NCBI RefSeq assembly: GCF_017939745.1
Contig: NZ_JAGKQQ010000001.1
Coordinates: 2,418,001-2,482,000 of the forward strand
Length of the DNA stretch: 64,000 nt
Source of the DNA: Gemmata palustris
GTDB lineage: Bacteria; Planctomycetota; Planctomycetia; Gemmatales; Gemmataceae
Reading direction: 5' to 3'
Made by a program: the position numbers and the translations under genes. Shown here in pieces: positions 25,087 to 34,602 of this stretch. Position 1 is the first letter of the stretch; every line of letters starts with the position of its first letter. The notes under the pieces were generated by a model, which worked only from the letters and a program-made list of their open reading frames with translations, searched no databases and was not told where the DNA came from.

Positions 25087-25530
25087 TGCCGGTCCCCCCG
25101 GCCACGGTGCTTATTATCGACGACGATTCGGTCGTGCGTGACTCCATCGGATTGCTGTTCCGGTCCGTGCCCCTGTGTCGAACCATTCGGTCCGTGCCGA
25201 GTACGTGTCTACTCGCGTCACAGGGGCACGCGAGTGCGTAATGGCTGGCGCGCCCGATCCGAGCGGGCCGGGTTACTTGGAGCAAGTCAATACACGGGAG
25301 TGCCGGGAACTTCATTTTTTTTGGATCGTCGGTGGTTCGGACCACGAGGGCTGGCGTTCAATTCTTGGGAGAATCCGTTTGAAGCCGGGTGCTCTCCTCG
25401 GATCGTGCGGCCCGCTGACCGGATCGAACGCGACCGTGAGGTGTTCGCGTTGCTCGTAAAAGGGCTGGTAAACGAGTGGGGCGGCGCACTTCGGACCGAG
25501 CGCCTCGGCCGCGCTCGTATCTGCGGTTGG
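25087..25530 (+). pseudogene. Decayed FixJ-like response regulator
   Basis: Pieces of a second receiver-HTH protein appear in three different plus-strand frames. Block 1 (25087-25165) reads VLIIDDDSVVRDSIGLLFRSV, the start of a FixJ receiver. Block 2 (about 25241-25345) carries DPSGPGYL and a LHFFWIVGGSD segment that fits PGCL...LPVIFLTGHGD of the family. Block 3 (about 25370-25480) has ENPF and DREVFALLVKGLVNE, the ENPF/EREVFELVVRGLLNK region before the HTH. The Asp-containing core and the recognition helix are lost. An 11-bp inverted repeat (25167-25177 with 25219-25229) sits where frame 1 breaks. No single frame joins the blocks. Confidence 0.6.
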
Positions 25531-25731
25531 GCGTGATTGTTTCGGTGCTCCCCGTTCGGTATAGCCACTGAACCGGCCGGCGCCCACGGCACCGGGACAT
25601 CTCCTCGCGGGCGCGGGTCGCGGCTCGTACCGGCGCCGGCTCTTTTTTTCACCTTACGTGCTTGACTTGTTTTGACGAAATGGGGGCCATTTGTAGCTCT
25701 TCGCGGCGTCAATGGAGCTCTTCATATGCAA

Positions 25732-25760
25732 TTGAGTTCACATTGTGAACACGGTATAAT
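25732..25760 (+). promoter_or_regulatory. Strong sigma-70-type promoter overlapped by a palindromic operator
   Basis: TTGAGT (25732-25737), a 17-bp spacer and a perfect TATAAT (25755-25760) lie in an AT-rich island. The spacer contains the perfect 15-bp palindrome GTTCAC-ATT-GTGAAC (25736-25750), positioned so that a bound repressor would block RNA polymerase. The first good gene downstream is the PAS histidine kinase at 26325, leaving a leader of about 560 nt. Confidence 0.6.
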
Positions 25761-25842
25761 TTGTCTGGTACAATTGGCGGGTCGCGAACGCGGAAAGGCA
25801 CCCCTATGACCGATCGCCCGAAATGCTGCACAGGCAGGAGAA

Positions 25843-25976
25843 ATGTTAGTCGATGTTAGCAATCGGCGCCCGGCGAGGGAGCGGTTGACAGTTCTGGCGG
25901 CTTAAAATATCGGCAGTTGAGGCCGTTGCCGTTCAGTGCGTCTGCCGTTCCGGGTAAACGGTTAGCAATTGTTAGT
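25843..25976 (+). promoter_or_regulatory. Two tandem TGTTAGY pairs upstream of the histidine kinase
   Basis: ATGTTAGTCGATGTTAGC (25843-25860) holds two heptamers with a 10-bp period. GGTTAGCAATTGTTAGT (25960-25976) is a second pair with the same period. A reverse copy CTAACATC lies at 26007. The same motif class occurs upstream of the SDR gene near 1432-1616. Spacing by one helical turn argues for a regulator binding as a dimer on one face. Confidence 0.45.
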
Positions 25977-26324
25977 GACAGGCAATACGGGCCAGATCGA
26001 GAACCTCTAACATCTGTTGCGATTACGAGGCCGGCCGCATTCGCTCGACCAAATGTCGTCTTCTCCAAACGCTGCAATAACATTATCGCTGACACTATTA
26101 TTGAATCGGCTCGATCTCCGCGAAATGTCACCGTTTCCTCTCGCCGCCGTTTACCGAATGGCGAGCGAATCACTGAGCGCCTACGTGGTTTCATACCGCC
26201 GGAGGATCGTGAACTGACCCTTTATCACTCGACGCGCCACGATTCCGGTCGCGTTTCTCTTATTTCCCTCTGAACAACCAAACCCCACCAAAGGCGGCCC
26301 GGCCAGCACCCGCTGACGAGTTCC
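25977..26324 (+). other. Low-GC leader of the histidine kinase gene
   Basis: The stretch from the boxes to the kinase start is poorer in GC than any nearby coding DNA and has no protein-like ORF. It could be a long 5' UTR or an unannotated small RNA; nothing more can be seen. Confidence 0.4.
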
Positions 26325-29021
26325 ATGCCACACACACGCGCTTCTGCAGGCCCCCCGGGGCTTCGATCGACCGCGGAGGTCGTTCTTGACGCCCTGAGTG
26401 ACGGGATTCTCACCGTCGGGCCGGGAGAGCGCGTCCGCTTCGCCAACCGCCGCGCCGAGGAGATGTTCGGGTACGCTCCCGGGGAACTTGTAGGGGTTCA
26501 CGTTGACGCGCTGGTGCCGGAAAGCGCCCGGAATCGGCACGACGAACAACGGGCGGAATATGCCGCGCGCCCCCGCATTCGCCCCATGTGCCCGTGTGCC
26601 GACATTAAAGGGCGGCGGAAAGATGGGGTCGAGTTCCCGGTGACGGTTGTACTCGCTCCTCTGGCCGATGGTACCGTTCTAGCCTCTGTCCGCGATGCGA
26701 ATTTAACGCACGGGCCGATTGTGGCTTCTGGGGCGGTACCGGAGCACGGCGGCATTGATGCGTTAGACGTGCCGATCGTTCTACTCGACCGAAACGGGAT
26801 TATTGCCGCTACCAACCGCGCCTGGGAGCACACGCTCCGGTCGCTCGATCCCGGCGCACCTGGTGTGGGGAGTAACTATCTGGAGGCCTGTTACGCAGTA
26901 ACCGGCCCCTCTTCGGAAGAATCGGCTGTCATCGAGCGCGGCATTTGTGCCGTCTTGAACGGGACGTCGGAGCGGTTCGCCGCGGTGTGCCCGTTCCGGG
27001 TCGGCGCCGAGGTCCGGTGGTACCAACTCCGGGGCGCGCCCTTAGCCGACCGTGACCTCGGGGCGAGCGTCGCGCACTGGGACGTGACCGACCAGTGGCG
27101 CGCGGAGCGCGCCCTGCGCGAGAGCGAGCAGCGGTTCCGCGCCGTGGTGGAAGCTCAGACGGAGCAAGTTTGCCGCGTCCAACCGGACGGAACTCTCACC
27201 TTCGTCAACGGCGCGTACTGCCGGTACTTCGGCCGGAGCGCGGACGAGTTGATCGGGCGCCCGTTTTGGGGCCTCGTCCCTGAGACGGACCAGGAATCGG
27301 TCCGGAGCCACCTCGCGACCATCGCGCCCGACCACCCCGTAGCGACCATCGAGCACCGGGTTCTGGCGTCGAACGGGGAGGTGCGGTGGCAACAGTGGAC
27401 CAACCGCGGGCTGTTCGACACCGGGGGCCGGCTGATCGAGTTCCAGTCGGTCGGGCGCGACGTGACCGACCGCAAGCGCTCCGAGGAGCAACTCCGGCAG
27501 AGCGAGGAGCGGTTCCGGGATCTGTTTCATAACGCGCCGCTCGCGACCGCGTGCTGGCGCGTGGACGGTAGCGACTTCGTTCTGGCCGACTGCAACGAGG
27601 CCGCCAAGCGGCTCACGGGCGGCGAGATCACCGCCGCGCTCGGCCGGAGGCTGTCGGAGGTACACAAGAATCGTCCGGACCACTGCGCGAATGTTGCCCG
27701 GTGCTACCGGGACCGGGTTTCGTTCGAGGCCGAGTTCCACTGGCCCGGAGTGACCTGGACCGGCCCGTGCGTAACGGGCGTGGACGTTCTCATGACGTAC
27801 TCGTTCGTTCCGCCGGACCTGGTCATGTCCTCGCTCCAGATCGTCACCGAGCGCAAGCAGCAGGAGCGCGCGTTGCGCGAGAGCGAGGAGCGGCACCGCC
27901 TCGTGCTCTCCGCGCTGCGCGAAGGGGTCGTTTCCCTGGACCCGGACGGGCGCGTTTTGACGTGCAACGAGAGCGCGGTGCGGCTGTTCGGGGAGCGCCT
28001 CGGCGGGTTAATGGGGGCGTCCCTTACGGATCGCATCGGGCTCGTGCTACGAGAAGACGGGCGCCCACTATCGCCGGAGCTGTTCCCGTGGGAGGTCGCG
28101 CGCACGGCCCATGCGCTGAGCGCCGGTGCGACCCTCCTGGCGGCCCCCGCGCGCGGCCCGTTCGTGCGGCTCATGATTAGCGCCCACGCGCTCCCCGCGG
28201 CCCCGGGCGGTGCCCGCCCGGTCGTCGTCTCGTTTACCGATATTACGGCCCGGTGGCACGCGGAGGAGCAACTGCGCCAGCACAAGGCCGAACTCGCGCA
28301 CGTGACCCGGTGCAGTATCGTGGGAGAAATGGCCGCGGTACTCGCGCACGAACTGAACCAGCCCCTTACGGCCGTCATCAATTATTGCCGCGGGTCCGTG
28401 CTCCGGCTCCGCGACGGTGGGGACACCGCGGGTGTCGTCGAGGCCCTGGATCTGGCGGTCGGGCAGGCGGAGCGGGCCGCGGGCATCATCCACCGGATGC
28501 GCGAGTTCATGCGCAAGCGGGAGCCGCACCGCTCCGCGGCTCAAATTAACGACGTCGTTCACGAGGCGCTGGCGCTGGTCGGACCGGAGCTCCGGCACCA
28601 CGAGATCCGAGTGGTGCCGCGCCTGGCCCCCGAGGTTCCCCCAATCCAAGTGGACCGCATCCAGATCGAACAGGTGCTGTTGAACCTGATTCGGAACTCC
28701 GCCGAGGCCCTCACGACCCGGCCCGTGATCGAGCGCCGGATCGTCATCGAAACGGCCGCGACCGTCGCCGGTGTTTGTGTCCGGGTCATCGACTCGGGAA
28801 TCGGGTTCGACGCCGACGGGCTCCGCCGGGTGTTCGAGCCGTTCTACACCACCAAGAAGGAAGGCATGGGGCTCGGGCTCACGATCAGTCGGAGCATCAT
28901 CGAATCGCACGGCGGCCTGCTCACGATCGCCCCCGCGCGCCCGCGCGGGGCGGAATCCAGTTTCACCTTACCCATCAACTCGGACCCGCCCCCATCTGGA
29001 GGAACGGAAGGTACGAGTTAG
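26325..29021 (+). CDS. Multi-PAS sensor histidine kinase (FixL-like)
   Basis: The 898-residue protein has no membrane segment and is predicted cytoplasmic. It carries about five PAS-type regions: PAS1 (about 15-125, RFANRRAEEMFGYAPGELVG), then domains near 145-265, 270-385 (TFVNGAYCRYFGRSADELIG), 390-510 and 525-640, several ending in FTDIT/GRDVTDRK with the PAC pattern. The HisKA box has phospho-acceptor His675 in LAHELNQPLTAVINY, followed by a HATPase with N-box LLNLIRNSAEAL, DSGIGF and FEPFYTTKKEGMGLGL. Such kinases sense oxygen, redox or ligands through PAS and phosphorylate FixJ-type regulators, here probably the one at 24293. No proximal His typical of FixL heme binding is obvious by eye, so a heme role is not claimed. 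Start ATG 26325 has no clear Shine-Dalgarno site. Confidence 0.92.
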   Translation: MPHTRASAGPPGLRSTAEVVLDALSDGILTVGPGERVRFANRRAEEMFGYAPGELVGVHVDALVPESARNRHDEQRAEYAARPRIRPMCPCADIKGRRKDGVEFPVTVVLAPLADGTVLASVRDANLTHGPIVASGAVPEHGGIDALDVPIVLLDRNGIIAATNRAWEHTLRSLDPGAPGVGSNYLEACYAVTGPSSEESAVIERGICAVLNGTSERFAAVCPFRVGAEVRWYQLRGAPLADRDLGASVAHWDVTDQWRAERALRESEQRFRAVVEAQTEQVCRVQPDGTLTFVNGAYCRYFGRSADELIGRPFWGLVPETDQESVRSHLATIAPDHPVATIEHRVLASNGEVRWQQWTNRGLFDTGGRLIEFQSVGRDVTDRKRSEEQLRQSEERFRDLFHNAPLATACWRVDGSDFVLADCNEAAKRLTGGEITAALGRRLSEVHKNRPDHCANVARCYRDRVSFEAEFHWPGVTWTGPCVTGVDVLMTYSFVPPDLVMSSLQIVTERKQQERALRESEERHRLVLSALREGVVSLDPDGRVLTCNESAVRLFGERLGGLMGASLTDRIGLVLREDGRPLSPELFPWEVARTAHALSAGATLLAAPARGPFVRLMISAHALPAAPGGARPVVVSFTDITARWHAEEQLRQHKAELAHVTRCSIVGEMAAVLAHELNQPLTAVINYCRGSVLRLRDGGDTAGVVEALDLAVGQAERAAGIIHRMREFMRKREPHRSAAQINDVVHEALALVGPELRHHEIRVVPRLAPEVPPIQVDRIQIEQVLLNLIRNSAEALTTRPVIERRIVIETAATVAGVCVRVIDSGIGFDADGLRRVFEPFYTTKKEGMGLGLTISRSIIESHGGLLTIAPARPRGAESSFTLPINSDPPPSGGTEGTS

Positions 29022-29152
29022 AACTTCGGCCGCGCCACTCGGGCGCCAGAATCCCGGAGCGGAACGCGCGCGATTTTCGTGCGGCGTGCGGGACGGGACC
29101 GTGGTACAACTACGCTCACCTCTCACTTTCGACACCCGGACTCGGCGCAACC

Positions 29153-32100
29153 ATGAACACCAGACGCCTCCGTTTCGCGCTCCTCAGCGCGCCGCTTGGC
29201 GCGCTCCTCGTCGCCCTTTTCGTTCCCGTTATTGCCCAGAAATCGGCCGACCTGCAACCGACGGCTTACGCAATTCGCGACACCCGGGTCGTGACCGAAG
29301 CCGGGACGGTGCTGCCAAAGGCCACGGTCGTTATTCGCGACGGGCTCATCGCCGCCGTTGGGCCGGACGTCGCGGTTCCGCCGGACGCGCTCGTCACCGA
29401 GGGCAAGGGGCTGACCGTTTATCCCGGGTTCATCGACGCGGGCAGCACCCGCGGGTACGACGCCGCGTTGCGCCGGTCCCTGGGCGGGCCGCCCGCGGCC
29501 GAGGACACCGCCGCCGATCCGCTCGTCGCCACGAAGCCGGACAACCGCAAGGGAGTGACCCCCGAGTTCGCGATTCAGACGGCCCTCAAGCTCGATGACG
29601 AAACGGTCGCGGCGTGGCGGCGGGTCGGTTTCACGGCCCACCTGGTCACTCCCGAGGGCGGGTACTTCTCGGGAACGAGTGCCCTCGTGAGCCTCAGCGG
29701 GTCCGTGCCCCGCGACGCCATCCTCCGTGCGCCGGTCGCGCTTCACGCCCGTTTCGGGCGCGTTGTGGGACAGGATTACCCGGTCGCGCTCATGGGCGTT
29801 ATTGCGCACGGGCGGCAAACGATGCTCGACGCCGGCTGGCTGAAGCGGCAATGGGCCGCGTATGAGGCGCGCGGGAAGACGGGGAAGCGCCCGGCCGCCG
29901 ATCCGTGCCTCGAGGCCCTCTGGCCGGCCCTCGACGGCAAGCTCCCGGTGGCGTTTGAAGCGGACACGGCCGACGAGATTCACCGTGCCCTCGATTTCGC
30001 GGCGGAATTCAAACTGAAGCCGATGATCGTCGGCGGGCGCAGCGCCTGGAAGGTGGCGGATCGTCTCGCCAAGGACAAGGTGTCGGTGATCCTCCGGCTC
30101 GATTTCGCTCCGGCGCCCGAGCGCGAAAACGATCTTCCCGTTCGCGTGCGAGAAGATCGCGAGCGCGTGCGCAAGGAGGAAGTCGCTTGTGCCTCCGTGC
30201 TGCACAAGGCCGGCGTCCCGTTCGCGTTCACCACGCAGGGACTGGCCGTCAACCGGTTCCGGGAGAACGTGCGGAAGGTGATCGCGGCCGGGGTGCCGGC
30301 GGATGTGGCGCTGGCCGCACTGACCAGCGGTGCAGCGGATATTCTCGGTGTTGCGCCGCAAGTGGGGCGCGTCACCAAGGGTCGGGCCGCGCACCTCGTC
30401 GTGTGCGAGGGCGATTTCGACGCGGCAGCGACGAAGTACAAGTTCGCGTTCTCCGATGGCGTGCGCTTTGATCTGGAGGCCGCAGCGCCTCCGGCCGGAG
30501 GGGGTGGAGGCGCTGAGCCGGTCGTTCCGAAGAAAGGTGGGCGCCCGCGCCCGACCACGGACCCCGATACCACGCCGGCGCCCAAGACCCCCACTCCCGC
30601 TCCTTCTCCCACGCCGAAAGGCCCCACCGGAGGCGTCGGGTCGGTCGCGGACCGGAATTCGCCTTCGTTCGTCAGCGATGCGCTCCGCGCAATCGTTCTG
30701 GCGCTCGGTTCCGAACGTGCGACCACCGAAATCGAAGCCGATCGCAAACCCACATTCAAGACGAACGGCGACGTGCTCATTCGCGGGGCAACGGTCATCA
30801 CCGGCGCGGGAAAGACGCTCCCGCGTGCCGATATCCTCGTTCGCGGCGGGAAGATTCGCGCGGTGGGAGCCGATTTGCCCGCCGAGAAGGGTGTCACGGT
30901 TCTCGACGCCGAGGGCACGTTCGTGATGGCCGGGATCATCGACACGCACTCGCACTTCGCCGTCAGCGGCGGGGTGAACGAGGGGTCGCTCTCGGTCGTG
31001 CCCGAGGTCCGTGTGCGCGACGTGATCGATTCCGAAGACGTGCAGATTTACCGCGCACTGGGGGGCGGCGTGACAATGGCGCGACTGCTCCACGGGAGCG
31101 CCAACGTGATCGGCGGGCAGGACGCGGTCATCAAGATGAAGTACGGTCGGCCCGCCCGCGAGATGCTCGTCGCCGATGCGCCGCGCGGCGTGAAGTTCGC
31201 CCTCGGCGAGAACGTCAAGCGGACCGACGGGCGGTTCCCGAACAGTCGGCTCGGCGTGGAAGCGGTGCTCGTCCGGGCGTTCACGGAAGCTCAGACTTAC
31301 CGCAAGAAGTGGGCCGATTATGACGCGAGTAAGGGAAGCAGCGAGCCGCTCCCGGAACCGCGGCGCGACCTGCGGCTCGAAGCGCTCGCGGACGTGCTCG
31401 CGGGGGATCTCCGCGTCCATTCGCACTGTTACCGCTCCGACGAAATCCTGATGCTGCTCCGCGTCGCGGAGCGCTTCGGCGTGAAGGTGCGGTCGCTCCA
31501 GCACGTCCTCGAAGGGTACAAAGTCGCTCCCGAGATCGCCGCACACGGTGCGAGCGTGAGCTTGTTCAGCGACTGGTGGGCGTACAAGATCGAGGCGTTC
31601 GACGCGATCCCGTATGGGGCCAAATTGCTCCAAGATGCCGGGGTGAACGTGTGCCTGAAGTCCGACGACAACGAACTGATGCGGCACTTGAACCAGGAGG
31701 CCGCGAAGCTGGTGAAATACTGCGGGTTCACCCCCGAAGAAGCGCTCCACACGATCACCCTGAACCCGGCGAAGCAGCTCGGACTCGATGCCCGTCTCGG
31801 CACCATCGAAGTCGGTAAGGACGCGGACCTCGCGATCTTCACGGGCCACCCGCTCAACTCGTATGCCCGGTGCGAAATGACGCTGGTCGAGGGCGAGGTC
31901 TTCTTCCAGCGATCGGACAAGTTCGGACCGTCCACCGCGGCGAAGGCGGAGCCCGCGAAACCTGTTGCGAAGTTCCCGGCGATCCCCGAATTGCCGAAGG
32001 GTGTTTACGTGCTGCGCGGTGGAACGGTCCACTCGCCCGGGAAGCCGGCGTTCGCCGGTACCGTGGTGGTGGACGCCGCGACCGGGAAGATCACACAAGT

Positions 32101-33268
32101 GGTCCGCGCCGGCGAGAAACCCGATGCGCCCGCGGAGGCCCGTGTAGTCGATTGCACCGGGTTGCACCTGTACCCGGGGATGATCGACGCGGGCACGGTT
32201 CTCGGGCTGGTCGAGATCGATTCCGCGCGCGAGACGAACGATTCCCGCGACGGGGGAGATTTCCAGCCGGACCTCCGAGCGAGCGCCGGGATCAACCCGG
32301 ACTCGGAACTGATCCCGGTGACCCGCGCGAACGGGGTGACCACGGTCGTGACGCGGCCGACCGGCTCGCTCCTCTCGGGACAGGGGGCGCTCATTAACCT
32401 GGCGGGCTGGGTGCCGGCCGAAATGGTCGTCGTGGACCGGCTCGCGCTGCACATCGAGTACCCCAGTGAACCGGCGCCCCGCGGGTTCGGGCCGAGCGTG
32501 GCGTTCGATAGCGGGGACAACTCGGCCGCACGGTTCCGTCGCACGGAAAAGCTGGACAAACTGAAGGAACTCTTCGAGACCGCCCGGCGCTACGATGCGG
32601 CCCAGAAAGCCGGCTTGTCCGCGCCGACGAACCCGCGCCTGGAATCGCTCCTGCCGTACACACGCGGCGAGAAACCGGTGGTGTTCACCGCGGACCGCAA
32701 GGCCGACATTCTCGGTGCCCTCAAGCTGGCCGACGAACTGAAGGTGAAGCCGATCATCAGCGGCGGCACCGAGGCGTGGAAGGTCGCGGCCGAACTCAAG
32801 AAGCGCGACGTGCCCGTGATCCTCGGGCCGGTGATGAGCCTGCCGCGCGAGATCGGGGACAAGTACGACGCGCCGTTCGTCGCGGCCTCGAAGTTACACG
32901 AAGCCGGGGTGAAGTTCTGTATCCGCTCGGCCGGGTCGAACAACACGCGGAACCTGCCTTACGAGGCGGCGATGGCGGTCGCTTACGGCTTACCGCCGGA
33001 AGAAGGACTGAAGGCCGTCACCCTTTCTGCGGCCGAGATCCTGGGTGTCGCGGACCGGTTCGGGACGGTCGAGTCCGGGAAGCGGGCCAATCTGGTCATC
33101 GCCAACGGGGACGTGTTGCAGGCGTCCACGCAAGTGCTGTCGGTGTTCATCGAGGGGCGGCCCTACGAGCCGACCAGCAAACAGACGCGCCTGTTCGACA
33201 AGTACCAGAAGCGGCTGAACGAGCGCCGATCCAGTGAGTCGCCTTCAACACCCGGTGGGTCGCGGTAG
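29153..33268 (+). CDS. Secreted three-module amidohydrolase-like protein
   Basis: The 1371-residue product has a signal-like N-terminus (LLSAPLGALLVALFVPVIA) and three successive amidohydrolase-type modules. Each opens with the composite-barrel start (RDTRVV, RGATVITG, RGGTVHSPG) and a PGxID-type strand. Only the middle module (about 530-930) keeps the metal site: THSHF with His599 and His601, VHSHCY, LQHVLEG and a KSDDNE Asp. Modules 1 (PGFIDAGSTRG, near 92) and 3 (PGMIDAGTVLG, near 1010) replace HxH by AGS/AGT, so they are probably non-catalytic. A Pro/Thr linker (about 465-500) joins 1 and 2. The substrate is unknown; related exported enzymes hydrolyse cyclic amides or peptides. A start far upstream in the same frame overlaps the kinase and is rejected in favour of ATG 29153. 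Confidence 0.85.
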   Translation: MNTRRLRFALLSAPLGALLVALFVPVIAQKSADLQPTAYAIRDTRVVTEAGTVLPKATVVIRDGLIAAVGPDVAVPPDALVTEGKGLTVYPGFIDAGSTRGYDAALRRSLGGPPAAEDTAADPLVATKPDNRKGVTPEFAIQTALKLDDETVAAWRRVGFTAHLVTPEGGYFSGTSALVSLSGSVPRDAILRAPVALHARFGRVVGQDYPVALMGVIAHGRQTMLDAGWLKRQWAAYEARGKTGKRPAADPCLEALWPALDGKLPVAFEADTADEIHRALDFAAEFKLKPMIVGGRSAWKVADRLAKDKVSVILRLDFAPAPERENDLPVRVREDRERVRKEEVACASVLHKAGVPFAFTTQGLAVNRFRENVRKVIAAGVPADVALAALTSGAADILGVAPQVGRVTKGRAAHLVVCEGDFDAAATKYKFAFSDGVRFDLEAAAPPAGGGGGAEPVVPKKGGRPRPTTDPDTTPAPKTPTPAPSPTPKGPTGGVGSVADRNSPSFVSDALRAIVLALGSERATTEIEADRKPTFKTNGDVLIRGATVITGAGKTLPRADILVRGGKIRAVGADLPAEKGVTVLDAEGTFVMAGIIDTHSHFAVSGGVNEGSLSVVPEVRVRDVIDSEDVQIYRALGGGVTMARLLHGSANVIGGQDAVIKMKYGRPAREMLVADAPRGVKFALGENVKRTDGRFPNSRLGVEAVLVRAFTEAQTYRKKWADYDASKGSSEPLPEPRRDLRLEALADVLAGDLRVHSHCYRSDEILMLLRVAERFGVKVRSLQHVLEGYKVAPEIAAHGASVSLFSDWWAYKIEAFDAIPYGAKLLQDAGVNVCLKSDDNELMRHLNQEAAKLVKYCGFTPEEALHTITLNPAKQLGLDARLGTIEVGKDADLAIFTGHPLNSYARCEMTLVEGEVFFQRSDKFGPSTAAKAEPAKPVAKFPAIPELPKGVYVLRGGTVHSPGKPAFAGTVVVDAATGKITQVVRAGEKPDAPAEARVVDCTGLHLYPGMIDAGTVLGLVEIDSARETNDSRDGGDFQPDLRASAGINPDSELIPVTRANGVTTVVTRPTGSLLSGQGALINLAGWVPAEMVVVDRLALHIEYPSEPAPRGFGPSVAFDSGDNSAARFRRTEKLDKLKELFETARRYDAAQKAGLSAPTNPRLESLLPYTRGEKPVVFTADRKADILGALKLADELKVKPIISGGTEAWKVAAELKKRDVPVILGPVMSLPREIGDKYDAPFVAASKLHEAGVKFCIRSAGSNNTRNLPYEAAMAVAYGLPPEEGLKAVTLSAAEILGVADRFGTVESGKRANLVIANGDVLQASTQVLSVFIEGRPYEPTSKQTRLFDKYQKRLNERRSSESPSTPGGSR

Positions 33269-33282
33269 TTGTGGCATCGTAA

Positions 33283-33330
33283 GCGTGTTGTGCGGGAGAG
33301 TCGTTCCGAGCACATTCCCGCACAACACGC
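33283..33330 (+). terminator. 15-bp hairpin after the amidohydrolase gene
   Basis: GCGTGTTGTGCGGGA (33283-33297) is the exact reverse complement of 33316-33330, with an 18-nt loop, starting 15 bp after the stop. No T-run follows. The remaining spacer to 33626 contains a single GCTAACATT box at 33383 and no ORF. Confidence 0.5.
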
Positions 33331-33626
33331 TCGTCAGAAGGAGCCTGCTCAGTATTCGATTCCGTCGCCTTCGAGCACCTCGGCTAACATTTTGCTATTC
33401 TCGGCGTCCTCTGGAGTGACACGTCGTCCTTGAGGAACTTCGTGAGTAGGACTTCGGGCTCTCGTTGCGTAAAAGCTCACATCTCAAAGATTTAGGCATT
33501 GTCATCTGCCGAGTAGAGGCGTGCGAACGCTAGCCGCCGAGAAATTGCTTGCGACCCGCGAGAGGGAGAGCTATAGCCCGTGTTTCGCCGGCCAGTGCCT
33601 CCCGCTCAAGATAAGGAGCCGCAAGA
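33331..33626. other. Intergenic region upstream of the PPIase gene
   Basis: No protein-like ORF. One GCTAACATTTTGCTATTC sequence (33383-33400) resembles the TGTTAGY boxes found elsewhere, the second half being imperfect. AAGGAG just before 33627 is the ribosome site of the next gene. Confidence 0.4.
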
Positions 33627-34598
33627 ATGCGCCGCTCATTCGTGCTCTCTCTCGCCGGGCTCGCGCTCGCGCCGCTCGCGCTCGCACAACCGCCGACCCC
33701 ACCGCCCGCGACCCCCGCAGGAACGGGAACTTCTCCCGCGCGCGACAATCAGGTCGCCGCCAGCGTGAACGGCGATTCGATCCCGCTCACGGAAGTCGAT
33801 GCCCTGTTGAAGAATACGCTCCCGCTCACGCCTCTCACTGCCGCACAGAGGCGCCAGATGCGAGTCGAGGTGCTCTCCGACATGATCGACGACCTGCTCT
33901 TGCGGCAATTCCTCCGCAAGAACGGGCCGAAGGTCGATCCGGCCGAGATCGATTCGCAACTGAAAGCGTTCGGCGACAAGCTCAAGAAGGACGGCAAATC
34001 ACTCGCGGACTTCTACAAGGAAACGGGCCAGACCGAAGCCCAGGTGCGGGAATCGTGGACGACCGCGATGCAGCTCACCGGCTACGTGAAGAGCAACACG
34101 ACCGAGGAGCAACTCAAAGCGTACTTCAGCGCGAACAAGGACCACTTCGACCGCGTGGAAGTGAAAGTGCAGCACATCGTTCTGCGCGTGGGCAAGAACG
34201 CGACTGCGGTCGAGCGCGCTGCGGCCAAAGAGAAGCTCGAAGCGATCCGCGCCGAACTCGCGGCCGGGAAACTCGACTTCGCGAGTGCCGCAAAGAAACA
34301 TTCGCACTGCCCCAGCGGGCCGACCGGCGGCGACATCGGCTACATCGCCCGCAAGGGCGGACTCGTGGACGAAGCGATCTGCAGGGCCGCGTTCGCGATG
34401 AAGACGGGCGAACTCAGCGGGGTGATTGAAACGGACTTCGGCCTGCACATTCTCCAGGTGACGGACCGAAAGCCGGGCACACCCAGCACCTATGAAAAGT
34501 CCGCGACCGACGTGCTCGATACGTACAGCGACGACTTCCGCGCCGAACTCATTGCCAAACTCCGCAAGCAGGGGCAGATCCAAATCACGGTGCCCTAA
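33627..34598 (+). CDS. SurA/PpiC-like parvulin peptidyl-prolyl isomerase
   Basis: The 323-residue exported protein has a signal peptide (RSFVLSLAGLALAPLALA) and a Pro/Thr linker. A SurA-type N-terminal helical domain follows (VNGDSIPLTEVDALLKN, LSDMIDDLLLRQFLRKNG), then a parvulin domain (VKVQHIVLRVGKNAT, DFASAAKKHSHCPSGPTGGDIGYI, FAMKTGELSGVIETDFGLHILQV). GGDIG and GLHI are the conserved active-site strands. It probably helps fold outer-membrane or periplasmic proteins. AAGGAG lies 8 nt before the ATG. The stop is 5 bp before a 95-nt hairpin. Confidence 0.92.
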   Translation: MRRSFVLSLAGLALAPLALAQPPTPPPATPAGTGTSPARDNQVAASVNGDSIPLTEVDALLKNTLPLTPLTAAQRRQMRVEVLSDMIDDLLLRQFLRKNGPKVDPAEIDSQLKAFGDKLKKDGKSLADFYKETGQTEAQVRESWTTAMQLTGYVKSNTTEEQLKAYFSANKDHFDRVEVKVQHIVLRVGKNATAVERAAAKEKLEAIRAELAAGKLDFASAAKKHSHCPSGPTGGDIGYIARKGGLVDEAICRAAFAMKTGELSGVIETDFGLHILQVTDRKPGTPSTYEKSATDVLDTYSDDFRAELIAKLRKQGQIQITVP

Positions 34599-34602
34599 CG
34601 GA

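Noticed and set aside
29123-32452. A 1109-codon open frame on the minus strand opposite the amidohydrolase
   Set aside because: It is the GC-driven shadow of the plus-strand gene: His/Arg/Glu-rich with no family motif, while the plus strand reads a recognisable protein.
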